Below, in pieces: positions 8,843 through 17,026 of a stretch of DNA of 64,000 nucleotides; the first letter of the stretch is position 1; each line of letters begins with the position of its first letter. Source of the DNA: Candidatus Roizmanbacteria bacterium UBA1450. Its GTDB lineage: Bacteria > Patescibacteriota > Microgenomatia > UBA1406 > GWC2-37-13. Both the position numbers and the translations under genes were made by a program. The notes beneath the pieces were generated by a model, which saw nothing but the letters and a program-made list of their open reading frames with translations, ran no database searches and was not told where the DNA came from. The stretch spans positions 338,221 to 402,220 of the forward strand of contig DCTC01000001.1 in the NCBI GenBank assembly GCA_002329205.1. Reading direction: 5' to 3'.

Positions 8843-9853
8843 TCAATTGCAGTTTGCCGCAGCACGCACCCAAGGTGTGGAATGGCTTTCTCCCCCCACT
8901 TCATCTTCCACTCGCACCTGGCAGTAGACTCGTTCACCTGAAGCAGGCTTGACTTTCAAAGTAGCCGAGTTGGATGAAATATCGGTGTGAGCATTGTTGT
9001 AATACCATACAACCTGTTTGTCTGACCCTTCAGTAAAGCTGGTATTTTTACATTGAATAACGTATCTATTGAAAGCATTTCGACAACTTTGAGGCTTTGT
9101 ATCAAAACTATCCCACGTCCATTCCGAACAGCTGTCTCCGGCCTGTAAATAATTTAATTTACACAGATTTGAAACGATGAGAACGACGGTTGGTGTCGGT
9201 ATGGGAGTACTGTACGTCTGATAGCCTGAAGGCCGCGGTGTCCCGGACTCAGTTTGATTTGAAATACATTTGAAATAATCGGCAGCACTGCACCCTTTGC
9301 CGAGTTTTTTCTGGATTTCTTCGCAGGACGTTACCGTACACCGGTCAGTACTAATGCCTGCTTCCTCCGTTGCCTCAGCATCTTCACCTTTTGCGACACG
9401 TGTGGAAATACCTTTAATTGCTTCCAGCACATCTTCTCCATCTTTTGTTTTGGTTGTAAAGGTCCAGGGTACACCGTCATTGTCATACACGTTTCCGTTT
9501 ATTCTGAGTTGCAGGTAATAGGTCGTAGCAGGTGCCAATAACGTAAGCTTTACTTCATGTTCTTTCAGATTCTCCGTTTCCGGTGCATAGGAATTGAGGG
9601 CAGAAGGAGATGTCCCGTATTCAATGACGCCTTGCGTCTTTTTGTCTGTGTGCCATGTAATGACTGCCGATGACTTGGTGATATCACGCGCCACAAAATC
9701 AACCGGATTTTCGTTCCCCACACCTGATACGAAGCCCTGTACAGCCATTGCCAGAAATAAAATGACCGGCAGTCCGATAAATACTATTAACGCCGCAAAA
9801 ATATATGTCAGCTTGAAATTTGATCGTATCTGAGAAGGGATAAACGAAGTCAT
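8843..9853 (-). CDS. Membrane-anchored surface protein with fibronectin III-like domain, 336 aa
   Basis: One membrane helix (about 18-40) precedes a fibronectin type III / purple-acid-phosphatase-N-like domain (about 50-135: ITKSSAVITWHTDKKTQGVIEYG ... LAPATTYYLQLRINGN). A Cys-rich region follows (CTVTSCEEIQKKLGKGCSAADYFKC), then a short Pro/Thr segment and an Ig-like C-terminal domain with more Cys (about 225-336). The many Cys suggest extracellular disulphides. It is the last gene before the cohesin cluster on the same strand and may belong to it. A TATCAT box ends 6 nt before the ATG. Confidence 0.85.
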   Translation of the reverse strand: MTSFIPSQIRSNFKLTYIFAALIVFIGLPVILFLAMAVQGFVSGVGNENPVDFVARDITKSSAVITWHTDKKTQGVIEYGTSPSALNSYAPETENLKEHEVKLTLLAPATTYYLQLRINGNVYDNDGVPWTFTTKTKDGEDVLEAIKGISTRVAKGEDAEATEEAGISTDRCTVTSCEEIQKKLGKGCSAADYFKCISNQTESGTPRPSGYQTYSTPIPTPTVVLIVSNLCKLNYLQAGDSCSEWTWDSFDTKPQSCRNAFNRYVIQCKNTSFTEGSDKQVVWYYNNAHTDISSNSATLKVKPASGERVYCQVRVEDEVGGESHSTPWVRAAANCN

Positions 9854-9859
9854 GTATAC

Positions 9860-9865
9860 ATGATA
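9860..9865 (-). promoter_or_regulatory. -10-like box, leaderless type
   Basis: Minus-strand TATCAT ends 6 nt before the ATG at 9853. Confidence 0.4.
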
Positions 9866-9910
9866 CCATTCGCAAGCCCAAATCGTAAATAGATTTATTG
9901 CTATCCGAGC

Positions 9911-10561
9911 TTAAACAACACGGATAAGTAGTCGAAGACCGAAACCCACAACGACCAGGAGGCCTCCCAAAGAAGAATACAGTACCATTGTTTCATAGAC
10001 GCCGCTCTCCGGCAATGAAGTCGGCTTCGTTGCTGCCGAGGTTCCTGTTCCGTCCGAGACGGTCACGTCATGCACGCCCAGCTTGCTACAATCAATGATA
10101 TTGGATGCATTGATATCATTCTGATTAATTTTTGAAGTTTCCGTTTGAGTCAGATCACAAGTGAATTTTAGTTGCGTTTCTCCTGTCTCAACAGCTTTGA
10201 AGACCAAGGTTGCCACAGTCCCCGTTCCTGTCTTGTATTCACCTTGATTGGCGACTACACCGGCTACATACAACTGATCAGTTTCCGGAATATTGGTCAC
10301 GATCGGAAAAAAATCACCACCGGTGACGGATTGAAGCGACACAATACTGCTGTCATACGTAATATAGATATCAGCTCCCGCAACCTGACTGGTCCCGGTA
10401 TCGATAGTTACGTCTACCGAAAATGATTCGTCTACATCTACTTCAGAACTTTCGGGATCAAACAGCAAGGCTGCAGCTTGTGCATGCACGGCTCCCACGG
10501 TAAGGACAAACACTGAACCAAAAAGCAGTACCAGTATATGTTTGACCAAACCTTTCAACAT
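9911..10561 (-). CDS. Cohesin-domain surface protein with C-terminal anchor
   Basis: The open frame reaches a TTG at 10573; the ATG at 10561 is preferred (216 aa). A signal peptide ends near AVHAQA. One cohesin-type domain follows (about 32-165: VDVDESFSVDVTIDTGTSQVAGADIYITYD ... GTGTVATLVFKAVETGETQLKF). The tail has LPESG, a hydrophobic helix and a short Arg-containing end, which resembles a sortase signal or a plain membrane anchor; a sortase gene lies at 60045. The cohesin is clearly paralogous to the second cohesin of the 11354 gene (shared YKTG.GT, ETSKI..ND and IDCSKL). The start lies 16 nt after the stop of the 10578 gene, so the two are probably coupled. Confidence 0.85.
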   Translation of the reverse strand: MLKGLVKHILVLLFGSVFVLTVGAVHAQAAALLFDPESSEVDVDESFSVDVTIDTGTSQVAGADIYITYDSSIVSLQSVTGGDFFPIVTNIPETDQLYVAGVVANQGEYKTGTGTVATLVFKAVETGETQLKFTCDLTQTETSKINQNDINASNIIDCSKLGVHDVTVSDGTGTSAATKPTSLPESGVYETMVLYSSLGGLLVVVGFGLRLLIRVV

Positions 10562-10577
10562 GTATAGAAACAAAATA

Positions 10578-11252
10578 TTAATTGACCTTTATAAACGCCG
10601 AACCCACCTGTGGTTCCATGATAACAACATCTGCGTCAATAAGCTGAGTTCGTTCCTGACCTTTGGTGGAAAGGACTGTTACTACTCCTTCACCGCTTGT
10701 TATCGGTTTCAGAACCACTTTTAAGACGGGTGTGTCATTGAATACTGTCGGATCCTGTGCCTGAAGATCTTTGATACCGGTTACGGCATGGTACATGCCT
10801 CTATCAAATGCACGGATCTGAAATGTCGGCAGCTCAGAGGTGATATTGACTACTTCAAATTGTGCGGGATCAATACCAACGAGCAGATCATAACCGGTAA
10901 TATCTTTTCCTCCGGAGAACGCATGGATATACACAGTGACCTCTTCACCTGTGCGCGCTGCTGATTCAGGAGCTTTTACTTCTACCCATGGGATACTCCT
11001 GTCTTTGATATTTGACGCGAAAAGCTCCAGTTCTTCCTGATTTGTATTGGTCTCTACTTGCGGATTGACAAGATGCAAAGCTTCCTGCATTCGGGCTTTC
11101 AGCTTTGGGTTGGTAAGAACTACAAAGCCTCCCAATGCAATTAGAAGAATGACCACTGTGATAAAGATCATTCGATAATTGTATCTATGATGCGGTTCTT
11201 CAGAGATCATTTGAGCGGAATTAAGAGGTCCGTATGACTGGTTTTCTTCCAT
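10578..11252 (-). CDS. Membrane-anchored protein with cohesin-like domain, 224 aa
   Basis: A 28-residue cytoplasmic tail, one membrane helix (about 29-46: MIFITVVILLIALGGFVVL), then a domain beginning VEVKAPESAARTGEEVTVYIHAFSGGKDITGYDLLVGIDPAQF and ending VVLKPITSGEGVVTVLS. This has the cohesin-type outline (paired beta strands, GYDL, DPAQF), though more diverged than its neighbours. It is followed 16 nt later by the 9911 cohesin gene. A TAGTAT or TATAAA box lies 3-6 nt before the ATG. Confidence 0.78.
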   Translation of the reverse strand: MEENQSYGPLNSAQMISEEPHHRYNYRMIFITVVILLIALGGFVVLTNPKLKARMQEALHLVNPQVETNTNQEELELFASNIKDRSIPWVEVKAPESAARTGEEVTVYIHAFSGGKDITGYDLLVGIDPAQFEVVNITSELPTFQIRAFDRGMYHAVTGIKDLQAQDPTVFNDTPVLKVVLKPITSGEGVVTVLSTKGQERTQLIDADVVIMEPQVGSAFIKVN

Positions 11253-11353
11253 ACTTTTATACTAACTGATAACAATAGATGAATCAATGCGAATTATGCA
11301 TCAGAGAAATAAGGGAGTTCTGATTTGGATCCATCATTCCCTGTTTCGTTCCT

Positions 11354-13072
11354 TTATAACTCTTCGTCATATTTAAAGCCCAAGGCTGCCATAACCAATG
11401 AGTAATCCTGGGTATCAATAATCCCGTCAAGATTCAGATCACCTCTGGTGAGTGCTGACGCACCTGTATTGCCGAAATTTTGACGGATGAAAATAATATC
11501 TGCCGCATCAACCACCTGATTTTGAACCGGGATATCACCCGCCAGAATTACCACATTGCTGAAATCAAGATTATTTCCGCCTTCTTTGAGTTCGATCTCT
11601 CCGTTATTTTCACATCGATACGTACCGGGCACATTTTCCTGAGGTGTTGCTTGACAGATTTTACGCGACAAATGTTTGGGTCCTTTGATGAGTACCGCAT
11701 ACTCTTCCGAGAGTGGAACGTCGTTGATCTTCATAACGCCATTCCATAGGCCGCTTCCGTCAGCCTTAAATTGCACAACCTGGTCATTCTTAAATCCTCT
11801 GCTTCCCTCCAGATCTACTCGCACATTCATGGTGTCATATGCTGCGACCGGCTGTTTTGTAATTCCCTGAAAACGCACCTTCATATTGAGTTCAACATCA
11901 GCAGTCTCCCCTGATGATGTCGATTTCGTGGGTGTCGGCTGCTGGATCTGGGTAGGTGTCGGATCGTCTGAGGATGATGAAGTTATCGTAACGGTATGTG
12001 GCGAAAGTTTGCTACAATCGATCACATTTGTGCCGCTGACATCGTTTCGGATTATTTTCGAGGTTTCATCTTTGGAAGGATCACATGAGAATGTTATCTC
12101 TGTAGTACCGGCCGCAAACGGTGTAAACTCAATTCGAGCCAACGTTCCTTTTCCCGTTTTATATGCTCCCTGCTGATCTACAACCTGTGAAATATAGGCT
12201 GTCTGCCCCATTGTTGCCTGTTGAGTGATCGGGAAAAAGTTTTTTCCTTCGATATAACTTGCCTGCATCATGTCGCTATCAAAATTCAGATAGATATCTA
12301 CTCCTGCAACTTCTTCATTCCCCGCATCGAACGTTATCTCAACAGAAAACGGTTCGTTGACTTTGGCCTGAGAGCTGGAAGGTTGGAAACCGAAGGCAGG
12401 ACCGGTCTCTGACGGACCCGGTGTAATATCTCCTGTTCCTCTGAAAATGGTCACCGAAGCCAGGACGGGATCTGTCGGATTGGCAAATTGGGCAGCTTCC
12501 CCCTGTTCACTGGCGCCCACAAACTGCGACTGCATATCCAGTGTGATTTGTTGAAGCACATCATCAATTCGTTCCGCATCCTCGGGGTCGACAGCGATTG
12601 CTTTGAATTTAAAATTCAAAAGCCTGGCATTGTTCGGTGTCTCGGGAATCTCAGATGTCGCAACCAAAATCAGTTTTGCTTGTTTTTTTGTATCATCCAA
12701 TTCGGTCACTTCCTCAAGCAGGACATCGTATTGAAAATTTTCAGGTTGTATAAAACCGCCTGCTGTATCATATTCTTTCCCGTACTGTAAATATTTGGCA
12801 TCATATGTAAGATAGAGTTCCATTCCCGAGACATCCTGATTCGAAACTTGGAAAGCCACATTGAATTCTTCATCTGATTTTCCGGTCAAATCAATTCGCT
12901 CTTTGGTCGGAGTCATGTTTACCGAGACCGGATCCGTCGATGCCAAAAATTTATAGATATAGGTATTGACATACCAAAACAGGAATATTGCTGCACCTAA
13001 GCCAATAAAAACCATGAGGGTTTTCTTCATAAAGTAATTGTTTATCTTTATTTTTGGCAAGGATAATTTCAT
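11354..13072 (-). CDS. Two-cohesin, dockerin-ending membrane-anchored scaffold-like protein, 572 aa
   Basis: A membrane helix (about 17-34) is followed by a first cohesin-type domain (about 45-210), a second (about 222-365), a Pro/Thr linker (370-392), a beta domain (393-505), and a C-terminal dockerin pair: a degenerate first half (GDIPVQNQVVDAADIIFIRQ) and a canonical Ca-binding loop and helix (GDLNLDGIIDTQDYSLVMAALG). Carrying both cohesins and a dockerin resembles scaffoldins of cellulosomes. The second Met (residue 15) is an alternative start. It lies between the 10578 and 13105 genes on one strand. Binding partners are inferred, not shown. Confidence 0.88.
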   Translation of the reverse strand: MKLSLPKIKINNYFMKKTLMVFIGLGAAIFLFWYVNTYIYKFLASTDPVSVNMTPTKERIDLTGKSDEEFNVAFQVSNQDVSGMELYLTYDAKYLQYGKEYDTAGGFIQPENFQYDVLLEEVTELDDTKKQAKLILVATSEIPETPNNARLLNFKFKAIAVDPEDAERIDDVLQQITLDMQSQFVGASEQGEAAQFANPTDPVLASVTIFRGTGDITPGPSETGPAFGFQPSSSQAKVNEPFSVEITFDAGNEEVAGVDIYLNFDSDMMQASYIEGKNFFPITQQATMGQTAYISQVVDQQGAYKTGKGTLARIEFTPFAAGTTEITFSCDPSKDETSKIIRNDVSGTNVIDCSKLSPHTVTITSSSSDDPTPTQIQQPTPTKSTSSGETADVELNMKVRFQGITKQPVAAYDTMNVRVDLEGSRGFKNDQVVQFKADGSGLWNGVMKINDVPLSEEYAVLIKGPKHLSRKICQATPQENVPGTYRCENNGEIELKEGGNNLDFSNVVILAGDIPVQNQVVDAADIIFIRQNFGNTGASALTRGDLNLDGIIDTQDYSLVMAALGFKYDEEL

Positions 13073-13104
13073 TTTATAGTTTGATTGTAATATATATTTG
13101 ATGA

Positions 13105-15594
13105 CTACTGCTCTGCACTTTGACGCAATGCATTAATTCTCCAGATAGCAAAATCCAGAAGACTCACGCCGTCTGAACTGCTATCAAAATTGGCAACTCG
13201 TTTACAATTACCGATAGGTGCCGGTTCCTGACCGCTGATTTTAGACAGATACTGCGTTCTCCAGCATACATAGTCTTCATTGTTGACGACGCCCTCTGCA
13301 TCACAGGTTGCATTCCCCAACGAAAAATTGGGACATTCATCGACTGTCGGAAGCGGCGGCTGTGTATTGGTCGGTATGGCCGGCTGATCCGTCGGTGTCG
13401 GAGGTTTCGGTGTGGGAGTAGCCGGCTTGGGGGTCGGGGTTGCTGTTGGCGGTTTTGGCGTCGCAGTGGGCGGCTTGGGCGTGGCTGTTGGTGGTTTTGG
13501 TGTCGCAGTGGGTGGTTTGGGCGTGGCAGTCGGAGCTTTCGTATTCGTTGGAGTGGGGACGGAAATATAAGCCCCAGTCAGCGTCACGGTTTGTCCGGGA
13601 ATGATCTTAACATTGTTTACTACCTTCGTTCCCAATTTTAATGAAGTTGTATACCCGGTAACAGGCTTTAACCTCACCCAATATTCACTGGTGACTTTTG
13701 TGTCCAGACTGATACTCGCGTTCGTTCCGCGGTTTACCCATCCTTTGGTTGGAGGAGTTGTCTCATTCACGCCTTTTGCAGCAGTCTCCCATCCCCAACC
13801 GCTTGGTTTCGTACCACTCATCGTTAATTTAAGAACTCCCGTCGTCTGAATAGTCGGAGTTGGAGTCTTGGTAGGTGTCGGCGTATTTGTTTTGGTCGGA
13901 GTCGGCGGAGCAACTACTGTTATCGTTTTTGAAAATTTGTTATTGTTTTCATTCGTTTCGGTAACTTTATTTGACGAATCTATGAAAATATCCAATTTTT
14001 TAGACCCGGCAGATGAAAAAGTGAAGTTGTATGAAGAAACACACGTACCCCCCGGTGCAAGGACAGTCGAACCTGTACAGGTATTATCGCTCGCAATGGT
14101 ACTGGTTCCGCCTGCTTGATTCGTATAAATATAGGTCATTGGTGAAGCGACCTTGCCATTGTTGATTATGGTAAATTTGATATTAACTGCTTGCCCTACC
14201 TGTACGCTTGCCGGACTTGCATTCATCTGACCTGAGATGGTAAGATCCGGATTCAAAGGCAGATAGGTACAAGGCATGTTGTATACTTCATCAAAGAAAA
14301 AAACTTTATCAGTATAGGCTTTGCACGTGTAACCGCTTTGCGGACACCGATACCCAGGAGCACATCCGGCACCGCTGCAGTCACCGCAGTATTCAAATCG
14401 GGTAGAACTACCGCCGGTTGAGCTTGTTATATTACAATGCTGTACTCCAGGACACATTTGTACAACAGGGGTGGAAGGCTCAGCTGCACAATTGGCAGGA
14501 TTCAGAGTAATGCTTTTTGTAGCAGTCCAGGCAGATTGATTATCCAGAGCATCACGGGATTTTACTCGTGCATAAATCACCGTTCCTTCGGCAAAAGTTG
14601 ATGTGGAAATATTTGTAAGATTTGATTTCCATGTATTTGTTGATCCGGAAGCAATTGTAGAAAAATTGGAAGTAGTTGACATCTGTGACCAATATGGCGT
14701 GGATCCCAGTCCGGTACAGCCGATATCCGCCACTCTCCCCCAATAATGCCCCACTTTATACCGTTTCGTACCATTTTGGGTCGTGGAATATACGCAGCTC
14801 AACGAGCTATTTACCGGTACATCTGGGGCCAGACCGTCTACACAAACCTGTTTGCTGGCTGTTGGGCCGACACAGTTAAATTGAGTTGTGCCTGCCCGCG
14901 CAGAATCTACTAAGTTTGAAGGTCTACATTCAGCAATTGCATCATTCCAGGCGCGACAATATACTGTTTTCGATCCGTTTTCACTTGTCGAAGGGGTCCA
15001 AGTCCCGGTCGCTGTACCATTGGTAGTTCTGTTTCCAGCACCTCCGAATGTATTGTATACAATCCTATTAAAATTGTCTCGAAATATTTCTCCTCCCAAT
15101 TCTCCATTCGATGAAGAAAAGGATGCAGAGATGGAATACGATTTCCCCGGTTTCAGATGTGATGGTACGTTGGTTAATGAACAGTTGGGAGCACAGCGCA
15201 ATCCATTGACCCGCATACCGGGGCCGAAGCTGCCATCAGCACCTCGTGAATGAATCCAGACATCATACGTCCCGTAGGCATCAGTGGTAAACGTGTGAGA
15301 AGTAGCCGTATTTGAGATATCAATACAGGCATTATTCGGTCCGTCTTTTGCGCCTGTACTACATGCTTCCCAATTGGTACCCTGCTTGTGTAAACGCAAG
15401 GAATAATACGCCGCACCAGGATCACGGGTCCAAGTCAGTGTTGATTTATTGCTGGCCGAACAGCGAAATTGCAGGCCTGATGGTGCTGAGGAGATAGCAA
15501 AAGCTGCTTTCGAGACAAATAAAAAAAGCAAGGCTGCACTCAGAATTGCGAATAGCCATTTCAGGCGTAAATCGATAAGATAGGGGCTCCCCAT
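13105..15594 (-). CDS. Large secreted protein: Fn3-like, Cys-rich, CARDB, Pro/Thr repeats, dockerin-like end
   Basis: 829 aa. A signal peptide (about 12-33) precedes an Fn3-like domain (35-135) homologous to both domains of the 15633 protein. Ig-like regions and a Cys-rich block (386-445: CGDCSGAGCAPGYRCP) follow, then a CARDB adhesion domain (446-560: GQAVNIKFTIINNGKV ... VTETNENNN), a PEGA-like beta domain (585-678), and a long linker with five PPTATPK heptads. The C-terminus (about 754-825) pairs CDAEGVVNNEDYVCWR with FDSSSDGVSLLDFAIWR, two Ca-loop-like elements that make a divergent dockerin containing Cys. It is probably displayed on the surface through a cohesin partner. A TAAACT box ends 6 nt before the ATG. 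Confidence 0.87.
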   Translation of the reverse strand: MGSPYLIDLRLKWLFAILSAALLFLFVSKAAFAISSAPSGLQFRCSASNKSTLTWTRDPGAAYYSLRLHKQGTNWEACSTGAKDGPNNACIDISNTATSHTFTTDAYGTYDVWIHSRGADGSFGPGMRVNGLRCAPNCSLTNVPSHLKPGKSYSISASFSSSNGELGGEIFRDNFNRIVYNTFGGAGNRTTNGTATGTWTPSTSENGSKTVYCRAWNDAIAECRPSNLVDSARAGTTQFNCVGPTASKQVCVDGLAPDVPVNSSLSCVYSTTQNGTKRYKVGHYWGRVADIGCTGLGSTPYWSQMSTTSNFSTIASGSTNTWKSNLTNISTSTFAEGTVIYARVKSRDALDNQSAWTATKSITLNPANCAAEPSTPVVQMCPGVQHCNITSSTGGSSTRFEYCGDCSGAGCAPGYRCPQSGYTCKAYTDKVFFFDEVYNMPCTYLPLNPDLTISGQMNASPASVQVGQAVNIKFTIINNGKVASPMTYIYTNQAGGTSTIASDNTCTGSTVLAPGGTCVSSYNFTFSSAGSKKLDIFIDSSNKVTETNENNNKFSKTITVVAPPTPTKTNTPTPTKTPTPTIQTTGVLKLTMSGTKPSGWGWETAAKGVNETTPPTKGWVNRGTNASISLDTKVTSEYWVRLKPVTGYTTSLKLGTKVVNNVKIIPGQTVTLTGAYISVPTPTNTKAPTATPKPPTATPKPPTATPKPPTATPKPPTATPTPKPATPTPKPPTPTDQPAIPTNTQPPLPTVDECPNFSLGNATCDAEGVVNNEDYVCWRTQYLSKISGQEPAPIGNCKRVANFDSSSDGVSLLDFAIWRINALRQSAEQ
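13429..13533 (-). repeat. Tandem 21-bp coding repeat (PPTATPK)
   Basis: Five consecutive 7-residue units in the Pro/Thr linker of the 13105 protein. The DNA copies differ at third positions, so the repeat is old or selected at protein level. Confidence 0.8.
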
Positions 15595-15600
15595 GTATTC

Positions 15601-15609
15601 AGTTTATCA
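15601..15609 (-). promoter_or_regulatory. Extended -10-like box
   Basis: Minus-strand TGATAAACT; the hexamer ends 6 nt before the ATG at 15594. Confidence 0.4.
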
Positions 15610-15632
15610 AAAATTTTTATCAATGATATCAG

Positions 15633-16703
15633 CTAATTTTCCTTCAGAAAAGAAATGTACCATATTGCATAATCCAGTAGATTCGTACCGTTGAACTCAT
15701 CAAAATCCGTATATTTACAATTCAATTCCGATTGAAGCTGTTTGCGAATATAAAATCCTTTCCAGCAGTTAAAATCATTTTTCTCGATTTTTCCATTACA
15801 GTCCGCATCACCTTCACCGCGACGGGGACAGATATTAACTTCATGTGGGGTGGTATCTATTGTGGGTGTAGGTGTCGGTGCTTCGGTGGTTGGAGTTGGA
15901 GTCGGCTCCGTAGTAGTAGTCGGACTGGGTGTGAGTGTCATGGTCGGGGTGGGAGAATAGGTCGGTGTCGGTGAAGCAGTGGGTGTTGGAGTCGCCGTAG
16001 GAGAGGGACTGGGTGAAGGCGTAAATGTGGGTGTGGGTTCCGCTCCGCATTGGACAACATACGCATCCACACCTTCCGTCCAAACATTCCCTTGAGCACT
16101 ATGAATCCACCAACGATATCGGATACCCTCTTGTATCGGGACAACCAGTTCCATTTCTTTGGTAGTTCTACAGATATCTCCTTCACCATTACAAGACTCT
16201 ACCCATGAATCAGGATTCGCGTCCATACGCACCTCGAAACGCTCAGGCCGCAAGGTATTGGTGGTACTCCAAAACAATCGGACTTGCGAATTATTCTTTT
16301 CACACTGATAATAAAAATTACTTGGCCGGGGCAATTCACAAATAAAATTGTCTCCGTCTGAGGCTTTACTGCTGCCGTCAGCATTTACGGCATGGACCCA
16401 CCAGTCATACTCTATCTCCGGGGTTATTGGAACTTCAATATTATTTTGATTTACTGTCATACATTGGTCTCCGGGGTTATTACAGGAACTGGACCAGGAT
16501 CGAGGCTTTGCATCAAGTCGAAACCAGTATTGATTCGCATTATATACATTGTACCAGTTGATCGTAGCCGTACCTTCTTCGATATTACATCGATAGTACA
16601 GATTCGTAGGTGATGAAGGAGCCGCTGCCTGTACAGGTGGAGAGAATACTAAAACGATATAAAACAATAAAATAAAAATGTTGTGCTTCCTCGACATATT
16701 CAT
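15633..16703 (-). CDS. Secreted protein with two Fn3-like domains and dockerin-like end, about 356 aa
   Basis: The frame opens at a TTG (16709); the ATG at 16703 is preferred. A signal peptide is followed by two repeats of an Fn3-like domain (about 30-130 and 131-225), each with the shared core RLDAKPRSW / RMDANPDSW, Cys pair and YDWWVHA / YRWWIHS, the same domain that opens the 13105 protein. A Pro/Thr/Ser linker follows, then a C-terminal module (about 292-356) with [18 protein letters not shown] and [16 protein letters not shown], i.e. two Ca-loop-like repeats. This is a small version of the 13105 protein and probably another client of the cohesin proteins. TATGAT lies 8 nt before the ATG. 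Confidence 0.85.
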   Translation of the reverse strand: MNMSRKHNIFILLFYIVLVFSPPVQAAAPSSPTNLYYRCNIEEGTATINWYNVYNANQYWFRLDAKPRSWSSSCNNPGDQCMTVNQNNIEVPITPEIEYDWWVHAVNADGSSKASDGDNFICELPRPSNFYYQCEKNNSQVRLFWSTTNTLRPERFEVRMDANPDSWVESCNGEGDICRTTKEMELVVPIQEGIRYRWWIHSAQGNVWTEGVDAYVVQCGAEPTPTFTPSPSPSPTATPTPTASPTPTYSPTPTMTLTPSPTTTTEPTPTPTTEAPTPTPTIDTTPHEVNICPRRGEGDADCNGKIEKNDFNCWKGFYIRKQLQSELNCKYTDFDEFNGTNLLDYAIWYISFLKEN

Positions 16704-16753
16704 GTACAATAATCATACCATTCTGGGGCTTTGAAAGTAAATCATCTTTCTAT

Positions 16754-16782
16754 TTGACAACGGGAAAATTCCTGCGTATAAT
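16754..16782 (+). promoter_or_regulatory. Consensus sigma70-type promoter
   Basis: TTGACA, a 17-bp spacer, then TATAAT: a perfect match at both hexamers and optimal spacing. The ATG of the HTH gene begins 12 nt after the -10 box, so the leader would be only about 5 nt. Confidence 0.85.
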
Positions 16783-16794
16783 CCTACACGTACT

Positions 16795-17019
16795 ATGTCA
16801 GATAAAACCAAACACAAACCTTCTGTAACACTTGATAACTTACCGGATCTTTTGACTATAAAAGAGGTCTCCGAACTCTTGCGTGTATCCCCTCTCACAA
16901 TCAAACGATGGGGAAAAAAGGGGAAGCTTCCGGCAATCCGCATCAACTCGCGCGGTGACCGCAGATACAAAAAAGAGGTTATTTTACGACTTCTCGGAGA
17001 ACAGGAAACTGAAGAATAA
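16795..17019 (+). CDS. Small MerR/excisionase-type HTH protein, 74 aa
   Basis: Residues about 19-65 form a winged helix-turn-helix of the HTH_17/excisionase type: LTIKEVSELLRVSPLTIKRWGKKGKLPAIRIN followed by DRRYKKEVILRLL. Such small proteins bind DNA as transcription factors or recombination directionality factors. No integrase, att site or other mobile gene is nearby, so a regulator is more likely. It has the strongest promoter in the window and a nearly leaderless mRNA. It faces the giant-protein operon, whose last gene ends 8 nt after its stop. Confidence 0.88.
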   Translation: MSDKTKHKPSVTLDNLPDLLTIKEVSELLRVSPLTIKRWGKKGKLPAIRINSRGDRRYKKEVILRLLGEQETEE

Positions 17020-17026
17020 TCCTTTG

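Noticed and set aside
13429..13533. CRISPR-like short repeats
   Set aside because: The 21-bp units are continuous, without spacers, and encode a Pro/Thr linker.
16795..17019. Excisionase of an integrated element
   Set aside because: No integrase, att sites, phage or plasmid genes are nearby; a regulator is the simpler reading.
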